A stretch of DNA of 50,550 bases from NCBI GenBank assembly GCA_035295225.1, contig DATGJI010000003.1, positions 1 through 50,550 of the forward strand. The letters run 5' to 3'. The position numbers and the translations under genes are program-made. Below, in pieces: positions 42,463-50,381 of this stretch (its first letter is position 1; every line of letters starts with the position of its first letter). Source of the DNA: Candidatus Eremiobacteraceae bacterium. GTDB lineage: Bacteria > Vulcanimicrobiota > Vulcanimicrobiia > Eremiobacterales > Eremiobacteraceae. The notes beneath the pieces are model-generated. The model had not been told where the DNA came from. It saw nothing but the letters and a program-made list of their open reading frames with translations, and searched no databases.

Positions 42463-45400
42463 TTAGTGGAAGTCGCGCGAAGATAATCCGTGGGCGAGCT
42501 CTCGCAGGTCGAGTTTCCAGAACTTGCGCGCCAGGAGGTTGATCGTTCCTTCCTGCTTCTGCACCACGCCTTCCACGATCACCGCAGGTTCCTCGCGTGC
42601 GATCGCCCGATACTTCTTATAGATATCCGGCCTGATGATCACGTTGATCAAGCCCGTCTCATCCTCCATGGTGGTGAAGACAAAGCCCTTGGCTGTGCCC
42701 GGCCGCTGCCGCGACGTCACCACGCCTGCGACTTTGATGATGAGGCGGTGCGGCAAGGTGGCGAGGTCAGCAGCACGCCGGACGCGGATCGCATCTAGGC
42801 TCTCGCGGCAGAATTGGATCACCTGATAGCGCGTGGATAACCCAAGACCCCAAAAGTCGGCGGCGGCTTCCTCCTGCGCGAGCATGGCCGGCAGCGCGAC
42901 GGCCTGTTCGTCCACCGTCATGCGCCGCTCCAGTCCGCCGGCGCGTGCTAGACCGCCCATGCGTTGCACTTCCCAAAGCGCGTCGCGGCGGCTGATGCCG
43001 AAAAAGCCGAACGCCCCGACCGCCGCAAGCGATTCTAAGATGTCTTTGGCAAGACCGGTGCGCAGCACGAAGTCGCGGACGTTCGCATACGGTCCCTTCG
43101 CGCGTTCGGCTTCGAGCAGCTCGCGATGCTTCTCGCCGATGCCGCGTACCTGGTTCAGCCCGATGCGTAACGCGATCTCCCGTCGTCTTGCAGAGGGCCG
43201 ACTGGCGTCGGCCCCTTCATTGGCATCGGCCCCTTTATTGGCGTCGGCCCCTTCATTGGCGTCGGCCCCTTCATCCGCCGCCGTGCGGGCGATGGGCTCG
43301 GCGGTGCATTCGAAGTGCGAGAGGTTGACGTCCGGCGGCAATACGGTGACGCCGTGGCGGCGCGCATCGCTGACCAACGTCGAAGGCGAATAGAACCCCA
43401 TAGGCTGCGCGTTGAGCAGTGACGCGACGAATTCTGCGGGGTAATGCACTTTGAGATAGCCCGAGACGTAGACGATGAGCGCGAACGATGCTGCGTGCGA
43501 TTCCGGAAAACCGTAGTCAGCGAACGCGCTCAGCATGTGGTAGAGGCGCTCGCCGAGCGCACCCTCGATACCGTTGCGCCGCATCCCGTCGACCAACCGC
43601 TCGCGCAGGCGTTCCATCTTCTCGCGCGATCGTTTGTGCCCCATCGCGCGACGGAGTTCATCGGCCTGTCCGGCGGTGAAGCCGGCCGCCACCACGGCCA
43701 TGCGCATGCCCTGCTCCTGGAACAGCGGCACGCCGAGCGTGCGCGCGAGCACCGGTTCGAGCGCGGGATGCGGATACGTGACCGGCTCTTGCCCGAGCCT
43801 GCGCCGGAAATACGGATGCACCATGTCGCCCTGGATCGGCCCCGGCCGGATGATCGCCACCTGCACGACGATGTCGTAGAACTTGCGCGGCTGCATACGC
43901 GGCAGCGACGACATCTGCGCGCGCGACTCGACCTGGAAGAGACCGACCGTGTCGGCCTTGCACAGGATATCGTAGACCCGCTGGTCGTCGCAGGCGCGCA
44001 AGTCGGCCAGATCCACGTCGATGCCGCGCACGCGCCGCACTTCGGCGATGCAGCGCTCGATCGCGTCGAGCATGCCGAGACCCAAGATGTCGATCTTGAT
44101 GAGCCCGAGCACCGCGCAGTCGTCTTTATCCCAACATACGATGGTGCGCCCCGGCATGGCCGCCTGCTCGAGCGGCGCCACTTCGATGAGCGGACTGCGC
44201 GTGATCACCATGCCGCCCGAATGCTGGCTCAAATGGCGTGGAAAACCGTCGATGCGCCGGCACAACGCGTGGAGCCGCAGCGCGACATCGCCGCCGATAT
44301 CCGCGCGCAGCGCTTCGGGCAGCGCGGCGACCGCGGCCTCCACTTCCGCCGCCGACATCGGCGTCTTATCGCCGTGTTTGGTCACGCCGAGCGCCTCATG
44401 CGGGGCGACCTCGCCGTTGCCCGCTTCGGCCGTCTCTTCTGCACCGGGCAGCACGCGGCTATCGAGCGATTTCGAAAGCGCATCGACCTGGTCGAGCGAC
44501 AGGCCGAGCGCCTTGCCGACATCGCGCACCGCCATGCGCGCACGGTATGTGATGACCTCGGCGACGAGCGCCGCATGATCGCGGCCGTAGCGGTCGTAGA
44601 CGTATTGGATGATCTTCTCGCGCTGGTCGCCCGACGGCGTGTCCAGATCGATGTCGGGCGGCTCATCGCGCTCTTCGGAGAGAAAGCGTTCGAAGAGCAG
44701 CTTCAGTCCGACCGGATCGACGCTTGTGATGTTCAGCGCGTAGCAGACGGCCGAATTGGCGGCCGAACCGCGGCCTTGCACCAAGATGCCATGCTCGTTG
44801 GCAAAGCGCACGATATCCCAGACGATGAGGAAATAGCCCGCGAGATTCAGCTTCTCGATCACCGCCAGCTCGTGCGCGATCTGCTTGCTCACCTCCGGCG
44901 AGACCGGTCGATAGCGGCGGCGTACGCCTTCGTGGACGAGTTGATAGAGATACGAGAACGGCGTTTCGCTTGCGGGCACGGGGAAGTCGGGAAATTCGTT
45001 GTGCAACTTTCCGAGCCGGAACGTGCAGCGCTGCGCGATCTCCGCGCTTGCCGCGATGGCTTGCGGCAGATCGCAGAATAATGCCGCCATCGCGTGCGGC
45101 GAGCGCAGATAGTACTCGCCATTCGGGCGCAAGAGCGTGCCGGCAGCATCGAGGTCGGTCTTGGCGCGGATGCATGCCAGCACGTCGGCGATGTCGCGGT
45201 GTTCGGGTACGGCATAGGCCACGCCGCCCGTAGCCACGACGCCGAGCCGCGTGGACTTCGCCACTTCGAGCAGCGCGCGTATACGCGGGCCGTCGTCGGG
45301 CAGCAGATGGCGCTGGATCTCAAGGAAGCAGTTCTCGCGGCCGAAGATGTCGCGCAGCGCCGCCGCTGCCGCGATCGCCGCTGCCATGTCGCCGCGCGCG

Positions 45401-45831
45401 CATTCTCGCGCGGGCCGGCCCTTCTCGAAATCGGCGAGCGCGATCAAGCCGTGTGCGCCGCCCGCAAGTTCGGCGTACGAGATGCGCGGCGCACCGCGCG
45501 GGTGGTCGAGATGCGCGCGGCTGATCAATCGTGAGAGGTTGGCGTAGCCGCGCGCGTCGCGCGCGAGCGCGACGATGCGCGTGTCGTCGTCGAGCGAGAG
45601 TTCCGCGCCGACGATCGCCTCGATGCCTTCGGCACGCGCCGCTTGTGAAAAGCGCACCACGCCGTAGAGACCGTCGCGGTCGGTGATGGCGATCGATGCG
45701 AGCTCGAGCTCCTTCGCGCGCTCGATCAGCTCTTCCGGATGCGATCCGCCGTCGAGAAATGAGAAATTCGAACGGCAGTGCAGCTCGGCATACGCGCTAG
45801 TCAAAGACGCCCTGCACGTACCATTGACCAT
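42463..45831 (-). CDS. dnaE2: Error-prone DNA polymerase III alpha subunit DnaE2 (ImuC)
   Basis: This C-family polymerase of 1122 residues works in SOS mutagenesis with ImuA and ImuB. The N-terminal PHP domain (AELHCRSNFSFLDGGSHPEE, AITDRDGLYG) is followed by the palm with catalytic acids in PPDIDLDTPSGDQ (Asp393, Asp395, Asp397) and a second Asp region (WDKDDCAVLGLIKIDILG). Helix-hairpin-helix and OB domains (GVVTSRQRPGTAKGFVFTTM) complete it. The length matches DnaE2. The start overlaps imuB by 35 bases; a TTG at 45804 is an alternative. An 18-bp repeat array in frame (43203-43274) encodes [N/D][E/K]GADA copies at residues ~853-876. This is an insertion between the fingers' VNLSHFECTAEPIAR and EIALRIGLNQVRGIG. 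Confidence 0.95.
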   Translation of the reverse strand: MVNGTCRASLTSAYAELHCRSNFSFLDGGSHPEELIERAKELELASIAITDRDGLYGVVRFSQAARAEGIEAIVGAELSLDDDTRIVALARDARGYANLSRLISRAHLDHPRGAPRISYAELAGGAHGLIALADFEKGRPARECARGDMAAAIAAAAALRDIFGRENCFLEIQRHLLPDDGPRIRALLEVAKSTRLGVVATGGVAYAVPEHRDIADVLACIRAKTDLDAAGTLLRPNGEYYLRSPHAMAALFCDLPQAIAASAEIAQRCTFRLGKLHNEFPDFPVPASETPFSYLYQLVHEGVRRRYRPVSPEVSKQIAHELAVIEKLNLAGYFLIVWDIVRFANEHGILVQGRGSAANSAVCYALNITSVDPVGLKLLFERFLSEERDEPPDIDLDTPSGDQREKIIQYVYDRYGRDHAALVAEVITYRARMAVRDVGKALGLSLDQVDALSKSLDSRVLPGAEETAEAGNGEVAPHEALGVTKHGDKTPMSAAEVEAAVAALPEALRADIGGDVALRLHALCRRIDGFPRHLSQHSGGMVITRSPLIEVAPLEQAAMPGRTIVCWDKDDCAVLGLIKIDILGLGMLDAIERCIAEVRRVRGIDVDLADLRACDDQRVYDILCKADTVGLFQVESRAQMSSLPRMQPRKFYDIVVQVAIIRPGPIQGDMVHPYFRRRLGQEPVTYPHPALEPVLARTLGVPLFQEQGMRMAVVAAGFTAGQADELRRAMGHKRSREKMERLRERLVDGMRRNGIEGALGERLYHMLSAFADYGFPESHAASFALIVYVSGYLKVHYPAEFVASLLNAQPMGFYSPSTLVSDARRHGVTVLPPDVNLSHFECTAEPIARTAADEGADANEGADANKGADANEGADASRPSARRREIALRIGLNQVRGIGEKHRELLEAERAKGPYANVRDFVLRTGLAKDILESLAAVGAFGFFGISRRDALWEVQRMGGLARAGGLERRMTVDEQAVALPAMLAQEEAAADFWGLGLSTRYQVIQFCRESLDAIRVRRAADLATLPHRLIIKVAGVVTSRQRPGTAKGFVFTTMEDETGLINVIIRPDIYKKYRAIAREEPAVIVEGVVQKQEGTINLLARKFWKLDLRELAHGLSSRDFH
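43195..43274. repeat. GGGCCGAC-N4-GTCGGCCC repeat plus four 18-bp tandem copies inside dnaE2
   Basis: The palindrome arms lie at 43195-43202 and 43207-43214. Four tandem 18-bp units TGGCGTCGGCCCCTTCAT, with single-base differences in copy 2, begin at 43203, 43221, 43239 and 43257. The array is a multiple of 3, keeps the dnaE2 frame, and on the coding strand reads repeated (N/D)(E/K)GADA. It shares the palindrome and the CTTCAT flank with 1338-1427, where the btuF end also encodes NEGADA. Confidence 0.88.
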
Positions 45832-47677
45832 CGCGCAGGTCGTGGAAGACGAGCAGCAGCTCGCTGCCGCCCGCGAGTTGATAATAATCGCGTTCGACCG
45901 GCCGCTCCCACCAGGACTCGCTCAAACGGAACGGACCGGCACAGGCGACGCCGCTCGCAGGCGGCTCCATGAGCGCCGGCGGATCCACCAGGCGCAGCGC
46001 CGGCGCCCATGCGGCTCGGCTATCAACTGTGCCCGCTTTGCATCGCACGTCGCTTGCCGCTCTGTCGAACTCGCGCGGCGATGCGATCGGCTGCGCGCGC
46101 TGCATGCGTTCTGGCAGACGCGAACGCGATGGCGTGGGCAGCATGGTCACGACCGCGTCGCGATCCAACGCGGCCTGCAGCCGCGCGAGCGTGGCCGCAA
46201 GCGCCGCTCGCCGCGAGCCGTTGCTGCCATCAAAGATGCTCAATTGCGGCGGAGGATCCGCGCACGGCAATGCCCGCACCGTCACTGCGCTCACCGCGCC
46301 CTGACCCGCGCGCGCCTCGAGCGCGACCCGCGCCAAATCAAATATCGTCGCCGCGGAAGCCGTCGGCTCCGCCAGCATCACCGGAATGATAATTTTACCT
46401 GCGACTCCACCTGCTGCAGAACCCGCCGTGCCATCGCCGGGGACTTGGCGGATCTTCGGGATATCCACCCTCCGCCGCTCGACTTTGGCGGCTCTCGCCG
46501 CCTCAGACGCCCCGGCTTTCGGCACGGCCGGTTCTGCAGCCGAGGCGTCCGCACGGTGTGCAGCGGGGCGTCTGACGAGGAGCGGAGCCATGGATGGCGA
46601 GAGCGACGAGGAAGTCGAGCGACTGAGCGAGCTGGATGCGAGCGAAAGAGCGTCCCCGTCGCACACCGTGCGGACGCCCGGCGCAGGCATGACCGGTGAG
46701 GCGGCCGAGGCGTCCCCGTCGCACACCGTGCGGACGCCCGGCGCAGGCATGACCGCCGCAGGCATGGCCTGTGAGGCGGCCGGGAACGAATGCGCGTCGT
46801 CTCGTTCGAGAATGATGTCGACGCGATCGCAGACTTGGGCTGCGCCGGCGAGGCGTGTGGCCACGGCGGCGATGCAGCCGCGCAATGCGAAGAACAATGC
46901 TTCAAGCTTATCGATCGATCCATCGAACGCGATGCGCTCTTCATAGGGCGCTTGGATGCGGCGCGGACGAAGCGCTTCACGATCATCGCCGCGCGCTAGA
47001 CGCGCATATGCGCGCGCACGCTCGCCGAATCGCGCGGCCAACGGCGCGGTGGGCAGCGCCGCGATGCTGCCCAGCGTGCGCAGCCCGAGCAGATCGAAGC
47101 GCTCGATGTCGCCGGGAGCGAGGGGCAGCAGCGACACGGGCAGCGCTGCCAAGAATGCTGCGTTACCGCCAGGCGGCACGATGCTGATGCCGGCGCCGGC
47201 CACCAGCGCGGCGCAGCGCGCGGTGAACTTGTCGTCGGCTGCAGCCGCTGCAGCACCGGTGTAGCCGAGCGCCTCGGCAAGCGCGAGCGCCGCACCCAAC
47301 GCGCCGGCCTCACCCGCCGGCAGACCGCTTGCATCGAAATAGTAGAGTCCGGGAGCAGCGCCTTCCACATCCGGGCTGCAGGTTTCGAGCGCGTCGAGCA
47401 GCTCTTCGCCGGCGGTCCGTTCGGCGGCGTGATCGCGGGCGATGACCGCAAGCGTTGGACATGCGGCGCGCGCTTGCTTCGGCGTCATGCCCGCGTGCAC
47501 GCCGAGCGCATCGAGCGATGCGCATGCGATCTCCCGCCGTTGCACGCCGTCCGCGACGGCGATGGGTTTGCCGCGCAGACTCGGATGCCGCCGCAGGCAG
47601 ACATCGAGGGAAAAGCGCGGGATGACCAAGCACGCGGTGCGCGCCGCACGGTCAGGCGGTGACGAAGGAGCGATCAT
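45797..47677 (-). CDS. imuB: Y-family polymerase-like ImuB (catalytically dead mutasome subunit)
   Basis: The protein has 626 residues from the ATG at 47677; an ATG at 47695 is an alternative and the frame is open further upstream. The N-terminus (ACLVIPRFSLDVCLRRHPSL) occupies the place of the Y-family DxDAFFASVE motif but lacks its Asp. The later SxDE site reads LYYFDASGLP, also without the acidic pair. It is therefore a non-catalytic clamp-loading hub, as known for ImuB. The clamp-binding motif QLSIF is at 478-482. Finger and little-finger regions are recognisable (ALGVHAGMTPKQARAACPTL, FDLLGLRTLGSIAALP). Residues ~307-370 are an in-frame repeat-derived insertion (PAPGVRTVCDGDA twice). It overlaps imuA by 26 bases and dnaE2 by 35. 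Confidence 0.88.
   Translation of the reverse strand: MIAPSSPPDRAARTACLVIPRFSLDVCLRRHPSLRGKPIAVADGVQRREIACASLDALGVHAGMTPKQARAACPTLAVIARDHAAERTAGEELLDALETCSPDVEGAAPGLYYFDASGLPAGEAGALGAALALAEALGYTGAAAAAADDKFTARCAALVAGAGISIVPPGGNAAFLAALPVSLLPLAPGDIERFDLLGLRTLGSIAALPTAPLAARFGERARAYARLARGDDREALRPRRIQAPYEERIAFDGSIDKLEALFFALRGCIAAVATRLAGAAQVCDRVDIILERDDAHSFPAASQAMPAAVMPAPGVRTVCDGDASAASPVMPAPGVRTVCDGDALSLASSSLSRSTSSSLSPSMAPLLVRRPAAHRADASAAEPAVPKAGASEAARAAKVERRRVDIPKIRQVPGDGTAGSAAGGVAGKIIIPVMLAEPTASAATIFDLARVALEARAGQGAVSAVTVRALPCADPPPQLSIFDGSNGSRRAALAATLARLQAALDRDAVVTMLPTPSRSRLPERMQRAQPIASPREFDRAASDVRCKAGTVDSRAAWAPALRLVDPPALMEPPASGVACAGPFRLSESWWERPVERDYYQLAGGSELLLVFHDLRDGQWYVQGVFD
46545..46755. repeat. 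Direct and inverted REP-like repeats inside imuB
   Basis: A 46-bp direct repeat starting GCGTCCCCGTCGCACACCGT occurs at 46650-46695 and 46710-46755, period 60 bp. A degenerate inverted copy (GCGTCCGCACGGTGTGC, then AGCGGGGCGTC) lies at 46545-46572. Each unit starts with GCGTCC and has GGACGC at its other end, so it could fold. The period keeps the reading frame and adds repeated PAPGVRTVCDGDA peptides to ImuB. Confidence 0.85.
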
Positions 47678-48449
47678 GTCGTTCGTCCGTTTCATCGAGA
47701 TGGAGAATCGCGGGCGCGAGCCGCGGATCCGATGGTTCTGCGAAGAACGTGCCGGCGACGTCGGGCACGAAAGCCGCCACACGCACGTGTTTTCCCGGCG
47801 CTGTGGTGCGCGATTTCGCCACGGCGATCGAGACGATACAGCCCGCGAGTCTGCCGGAGCCCGCGCTGCCCGTCTGCCAGCATGGCGTAAGCCCTTCGGC
47901 GCGCAGACGCACGCTCGCGAACGACGCGACGGCGGAGATGTGGCCCTCGGACAGCACGACAAGCGCGGTGCCCGTCTTCTCCGCCTGCCCTACGAGCCGC
48001 GCACAATGATGGGCGCGAAGCGCATCGGGCCGATCCGCGCAATCCAGCGCGACGAGCGCGCACGCGCCGCCGCGCACGAGCGCATCCACCGCATGCCGAG
48101 CCGCTGCGCCGTTCGACGGCTGCACGACGAGCAAGCGCCGCAGATCGATGCCCGCGGCTGCTGCGGCCGGCGCGAAAAACGCGCGCGGCATGTCCACGAA
48201 TGCAGCGATCTCACCCGCACGCGTGCAAGCGGCGAGCATGGCAAATGTCAACGTGGTCTTGCCCGACGATGCTGCGCCGAACACTTCGGTCACGCGTCCG
48301 CGCGGAATGCCGTTCGAACCGAGCGCAGCATCCAAAGCGGCGTCCCCGGTCGGCACGCCGGGCAACGGCGCCGCGCCGACGCGCGCCACCGCACCGTGCC
48401 AACGGCGTTCTACGAGCGTGCGGAGGTCGGCGACCGACGGCTTGAGCAT
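47652..48449 (-). CDS. imuA: RecA-like SOS mutasome accessory protein ImuA
   Basis: The protein has 265 residues and is first in the imuA-imuB-dnaE2 cassette. An RecA/SulA-like fold is supported by Walker A GAASSGKTTL (residues 58-67), the preceding LDAALGSNGIPRGRVTEVFG, a strand-Asp pattern (ACALVALDCADRP), and CWQTGSAGSGRLAGCIVSI. ImuA' proteins in Actinobacteria and ImuA in Proteobacteria differ in sequence; this one keeps the Walker A. The ATG lies 41 bases downstream of the predicted start point of the LexA-controlled promoter at 48497-48525. It overlaps imuB by 26 bases. The C-terminus (VPDVAGTFFAEPSDP) resembles the family tail, which contacts ImuB. Confidence 0.85.
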   Translation of the reverse strand: MLKPSVADLRTLVERRWHGAVARVGAAPLPGVPTGDAALDAALGSNGIPRGRVTEVFGAASSGKTTLTFAMLAACTRAGEIAAFVDMPRAFFAPAAAAAGIDLRRLLVVQPSNGAAARHAVDALVRGGACALVALDCADRPDALRAHHCARLVGQAEKTGTALVVLSEGHISAVASFASVRLRAEGLTPCWQTGSAGSGRLAGCIVSIAVAKSRTTAPGKHVRVAAFVPDVAGTFFAEPSDPRLAPAILHLDETDERHDRSFVTA

Positions 48450-48496
48450 CGGGCAAAAATACCAAAAACACGGCTGTTGTTGTAGCTAGGGAGGTC

Positions 48497-48525
48497 AGTA
48501 TAATCGAACACACGTTCGATTGCAA
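48497..48525 (-). promoter_or_regulatory. LexA-controlled promoter of imuA-imuB-dnaE2
   Basis: On the minus strand TTGCAA (48525-48520), a spacer of exactly 17 bases and TATACT (48502-48497) form the promoter. The spacer contains CGAACACACGTTCG (48518-48505 as read, self-complementary at its CGAAC/GTTCG arms), an exact match to the Gram-positive/actinobacterial LexA box CGAAC-N4-GTTCG. LexA binding would block polymerase directly, and DNA damage would release it. Confidence 0.93.
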
Positions 48526-48549
48526 GGGCCCATTTTTGTTCCGTATAAT
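48520..48549 (+). promoter_or_regulatory. Divergent promoter of the DUF885 gene sharing the -35
   Basis: TTGCAA (48520-48525) is self-complementary, so the same hexamer serves as -35 here. An 18-bp spacer leads to a perfect -10 TATAAT (48544-48549). The LexA box ends 2 bases upstream of the -35. The predicted start point falls at or next to the ATG at 48557, implying a leaderless transcript. Confidence 0.72.
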
Positions 48550-48556
48550 GGAAGAT

Positions 48557-50176
48557 ATGCAGCAAAACGACTTCAAAAAAGCCGCACGGGCCATGATGCT
48601 CGACGCCCTGCGCCGCAATCCCATCGACGCCACCTGGAACGGTCTTCACGAGCACGATCACGAGGTGCCCGACCTCAGCGCCGACGGATTCGACGAAGAT
48701 GCGCAACGCGCGCGCGACAACGTGCGCGCCCTCGCGGCGTGGTCGCCGCAGTCGCTCTCACCGGAAGACCAAATCGACCATCGCATGCTGCTCGCGCGTT
48801 TCGAGACCGAAGCGCGAGAACTTGAAGCGCTCGAACCGCAGCATCACGATCCGTCGCTCTATGCCGACACAGCAGTGAACGGCGTCTACTCGCTGCTCGC
48901 GCGCGAATTCGCGCCGCTCGCCGATCGCCTGCCTGCCGTCCAGTCACGACTTGAGAAAATTCCGGGGCTCTTCGACGCAGGTATCAAGAATCTGAAATCG
49001 TCGCCCGCGATCTGGACGGAGATCGCGATCGAAGAGACGCAAGGCGCGGCCGATTTTCTGAACGGCGTCGTCGCTCCGCTCGCGCACGACAGCGCGCAGA
49101 TGCGCAAAGCGCTCGAGGCCGCGCTCGCCGCTTGCACGCGCTACGAGAACTTCTTGCGCGAAACGCATGCGCCGCGCAACGGCATGAGCTTTGCCCTCGG
49201 CCGCGAGCTCTTCGATTTCAAACTCCGCGACGAACATCTGCTCCCATACGATTGCGAGTCGCTGCTCGCATTCGGTGAAAGCGCGGTCGCGACGACGCTG
49301 GAAGCGCTGCGCCAGGAAGCGACGCGCATCGATCCCGGCAGCGACTGGGGCGCGATCGTCGAAGCCTTGCGCACCGATCATCCGCCGCACGATGCGCTGC
49401 TCGCGCACTATCGCGAGGGCGTTGCCGAAGCGCGCGAATTCGTGCGGACGCGCGGCCTGGCGACGATTCCAAGCGGCGAACAGCTGCAGGTCGTGGAGAC
49501 GCCCACTTTTCTGCGGCCCACCGTGCCGTATGCCGCGTACATGCCGCCGGGCGCGTTTGACAAGCGTCAGGAAGGGCTCTACTACGTCACTCCGGTGAGC
49601 GACAAACTGAATGCAGAGGACCGCGCTGAGGCTCTCCTCGGCCACAACCGCTACGCGATGCTGTTGACCAACGTCCACGAAGCCTACCCCGGCCACCACC
49701 TGCAGCTCGTCTGCGCGAATGCCACACCGTCTGAGATCCGCGCGCTCTTCGACAGTACGGTCTTCTGCGAAGGTTGGGCGCTGTATTGCGAACAGATGAT
49801 GCTCGACGAGCACATGACCACGGATCCGCGTTACCGGCTCTTCCAACTCAAAGACCAGCTATGGCGCGCGTGCCGCGTCGTCATCGACGTCAAGCTGCAC
49901 ACGGAGCGCATGACGTTCGACGAAGCGGTCGACATGCTCGTGAACGTCGCGCGTCTCGAACGTCCGAATGCCATCGGCGAGGTGCGGCGCTACACCCAAT
50001 CGCCGACGCAGCCCATGTCATATCTCACCGGCAAGCAGCAGATCCTCGACTTGCGGGAAAGCCAAGCAGCGCTGCTCGGCGCCCGTTTCGATCTGCGGTC
50101 GTTCCATGACCGGCTGCTCTCGTTCGGCACGATTCCCGTTGCACTCATAGCCCGGGCGTTTGACCCCGAGAAATAG
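48557..50176 (+). CDS. DUF885-family metallopeptidase-like protein
   Basis: The protein has 539 residues. I choose the ATG at 48557 because the -10 TATAAT ends 7 bases before it, so in-frame starts at 48536 or 48548 would lie upstream of the transcript. DUF885 proteins resemble M32-type carboxypeptidases. The zinc motif HEAYPGHHLQ holds His374, Glu375 and His380 (HExxxGHH), and FCEGWALYCEQ further on supplies the likely third ligand Glu. Other family stretches are LGHNRYAMLLTNVHEAYPGHH and ETPTFLRPTVPYAAYMPPGAF. No signal peptide is seen, so it is probably cytoplasmic. Its promoter adjoins the imuA LexA box and the genes are divergent. An SOS link is possible but untested. Confidence 0.88.
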   Translation: MQQNDFKKAARAMMLDALRRNPIDATWNGLHEHDHEVPDLSADGFDEDAQRARDNVRALAAWSPQSLSPEDQIDHRMLLARFETEARELEALEPQHHDPSLYADTAVNGVYSLLAREFAPLADRLPAVQSRLEKIPGLFDAGIKNLKSSPAIWTEIAIEETQGAADFLNGVVAPLAHDSAQMRKALEAALAACTRYENFLRETHAPRNGMSFALGRELFDFKLRDEHLLPYDCESLLAFGESAVATTLEALRQEATRIDPGSDWGAIVEALRTDHPPHDALLAHYREGVAEAREFVRTRGLATIPSGEQLQVVETPTFLRPTVPYAAYMPPGAFDKRQEGLYYVTPVSDKLNAEDRAEALLGHNRYAMLLTNVHEAYPGHHLQLVCANATPSEIRALFDSTVFCEGWALYCEQMMLDEHMTTDPRYRLFQLKDQLWRACRVVIDVKLHTERMTFDEAVDMLVNVARLERPNAIGEVRRYTQSPTQPMSYLTGKQQILDLRESQAALLGARFDLRSFHDRLLSFGTIPVALIARAFDPEK

Positions 50177-50251
50177 GACCGGCGGCCAACGGTGTGACGG
50201 GGATCACGGTCGAAGGTGCGATGAGATCGACCGGCCGATCAGGAGCGATCC

Positions 50252-50368
50252 GTGAAGCGATACCTCGCAAATGCCCTTCAGATGACCATCGCGGTTTACG
50301 TGGGATTTCTGATGTCGCCGGTTGCGATATCCGTCGGCTGGGAGTGGCGTCACTGGGTCTTCCACTGA
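50252..50368 (+). CDS. Small hydrophobic peptide, 38 residues
   Basis: A GTG at 50252 has AGGAG (50241-50245) 6 bases upstream and opens a 38-codon frame to TGA at 50366. It reads as a basic N-terminus (KRYLANALQ), a hydrophobic helix (MTIAVYVGFLMSPVAISVG) and an aromatic end (WEWRHWVFH). The helix plus positive start fits a single-span small membrane protein. It lies 75 bases after the DUF885 stop and 13 before the Nudix start. A longer plus-strand frame (50194-50385) in another phase has no such signal. Its function is unknown, and the short length keeps confidence moderate. Confidence 0.5.
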   Translation: MKRYLANALQMTIAVYVGFLMSPVAISVGWEWRHWVFH

Positions 50369-50381
50369 CCCCATCTCGGAA

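Noticed and set aside
41386-42486. Plus-strand frame of 366 codons opposite the TPR gene
   Set aside because: Arg/Cys/His-rich shadow without domains; the minus strand has clear TPR periodicity.
43203-43274. Recent assembly artefact or frameshift in dnaE2
   Set aside because: The four 18-bp units keep the frame and conserved polymerase sequence continues on both sides, so a real insertion is more likely, though long-read confirmation would help.
43444-45081. Plus-strand open frame of 545 codons opposite dnaE2
   Set aside because: It is the antisense of a well-conserved polymerase and has no recognisable motif; long shadow frames are expected at this G+C.
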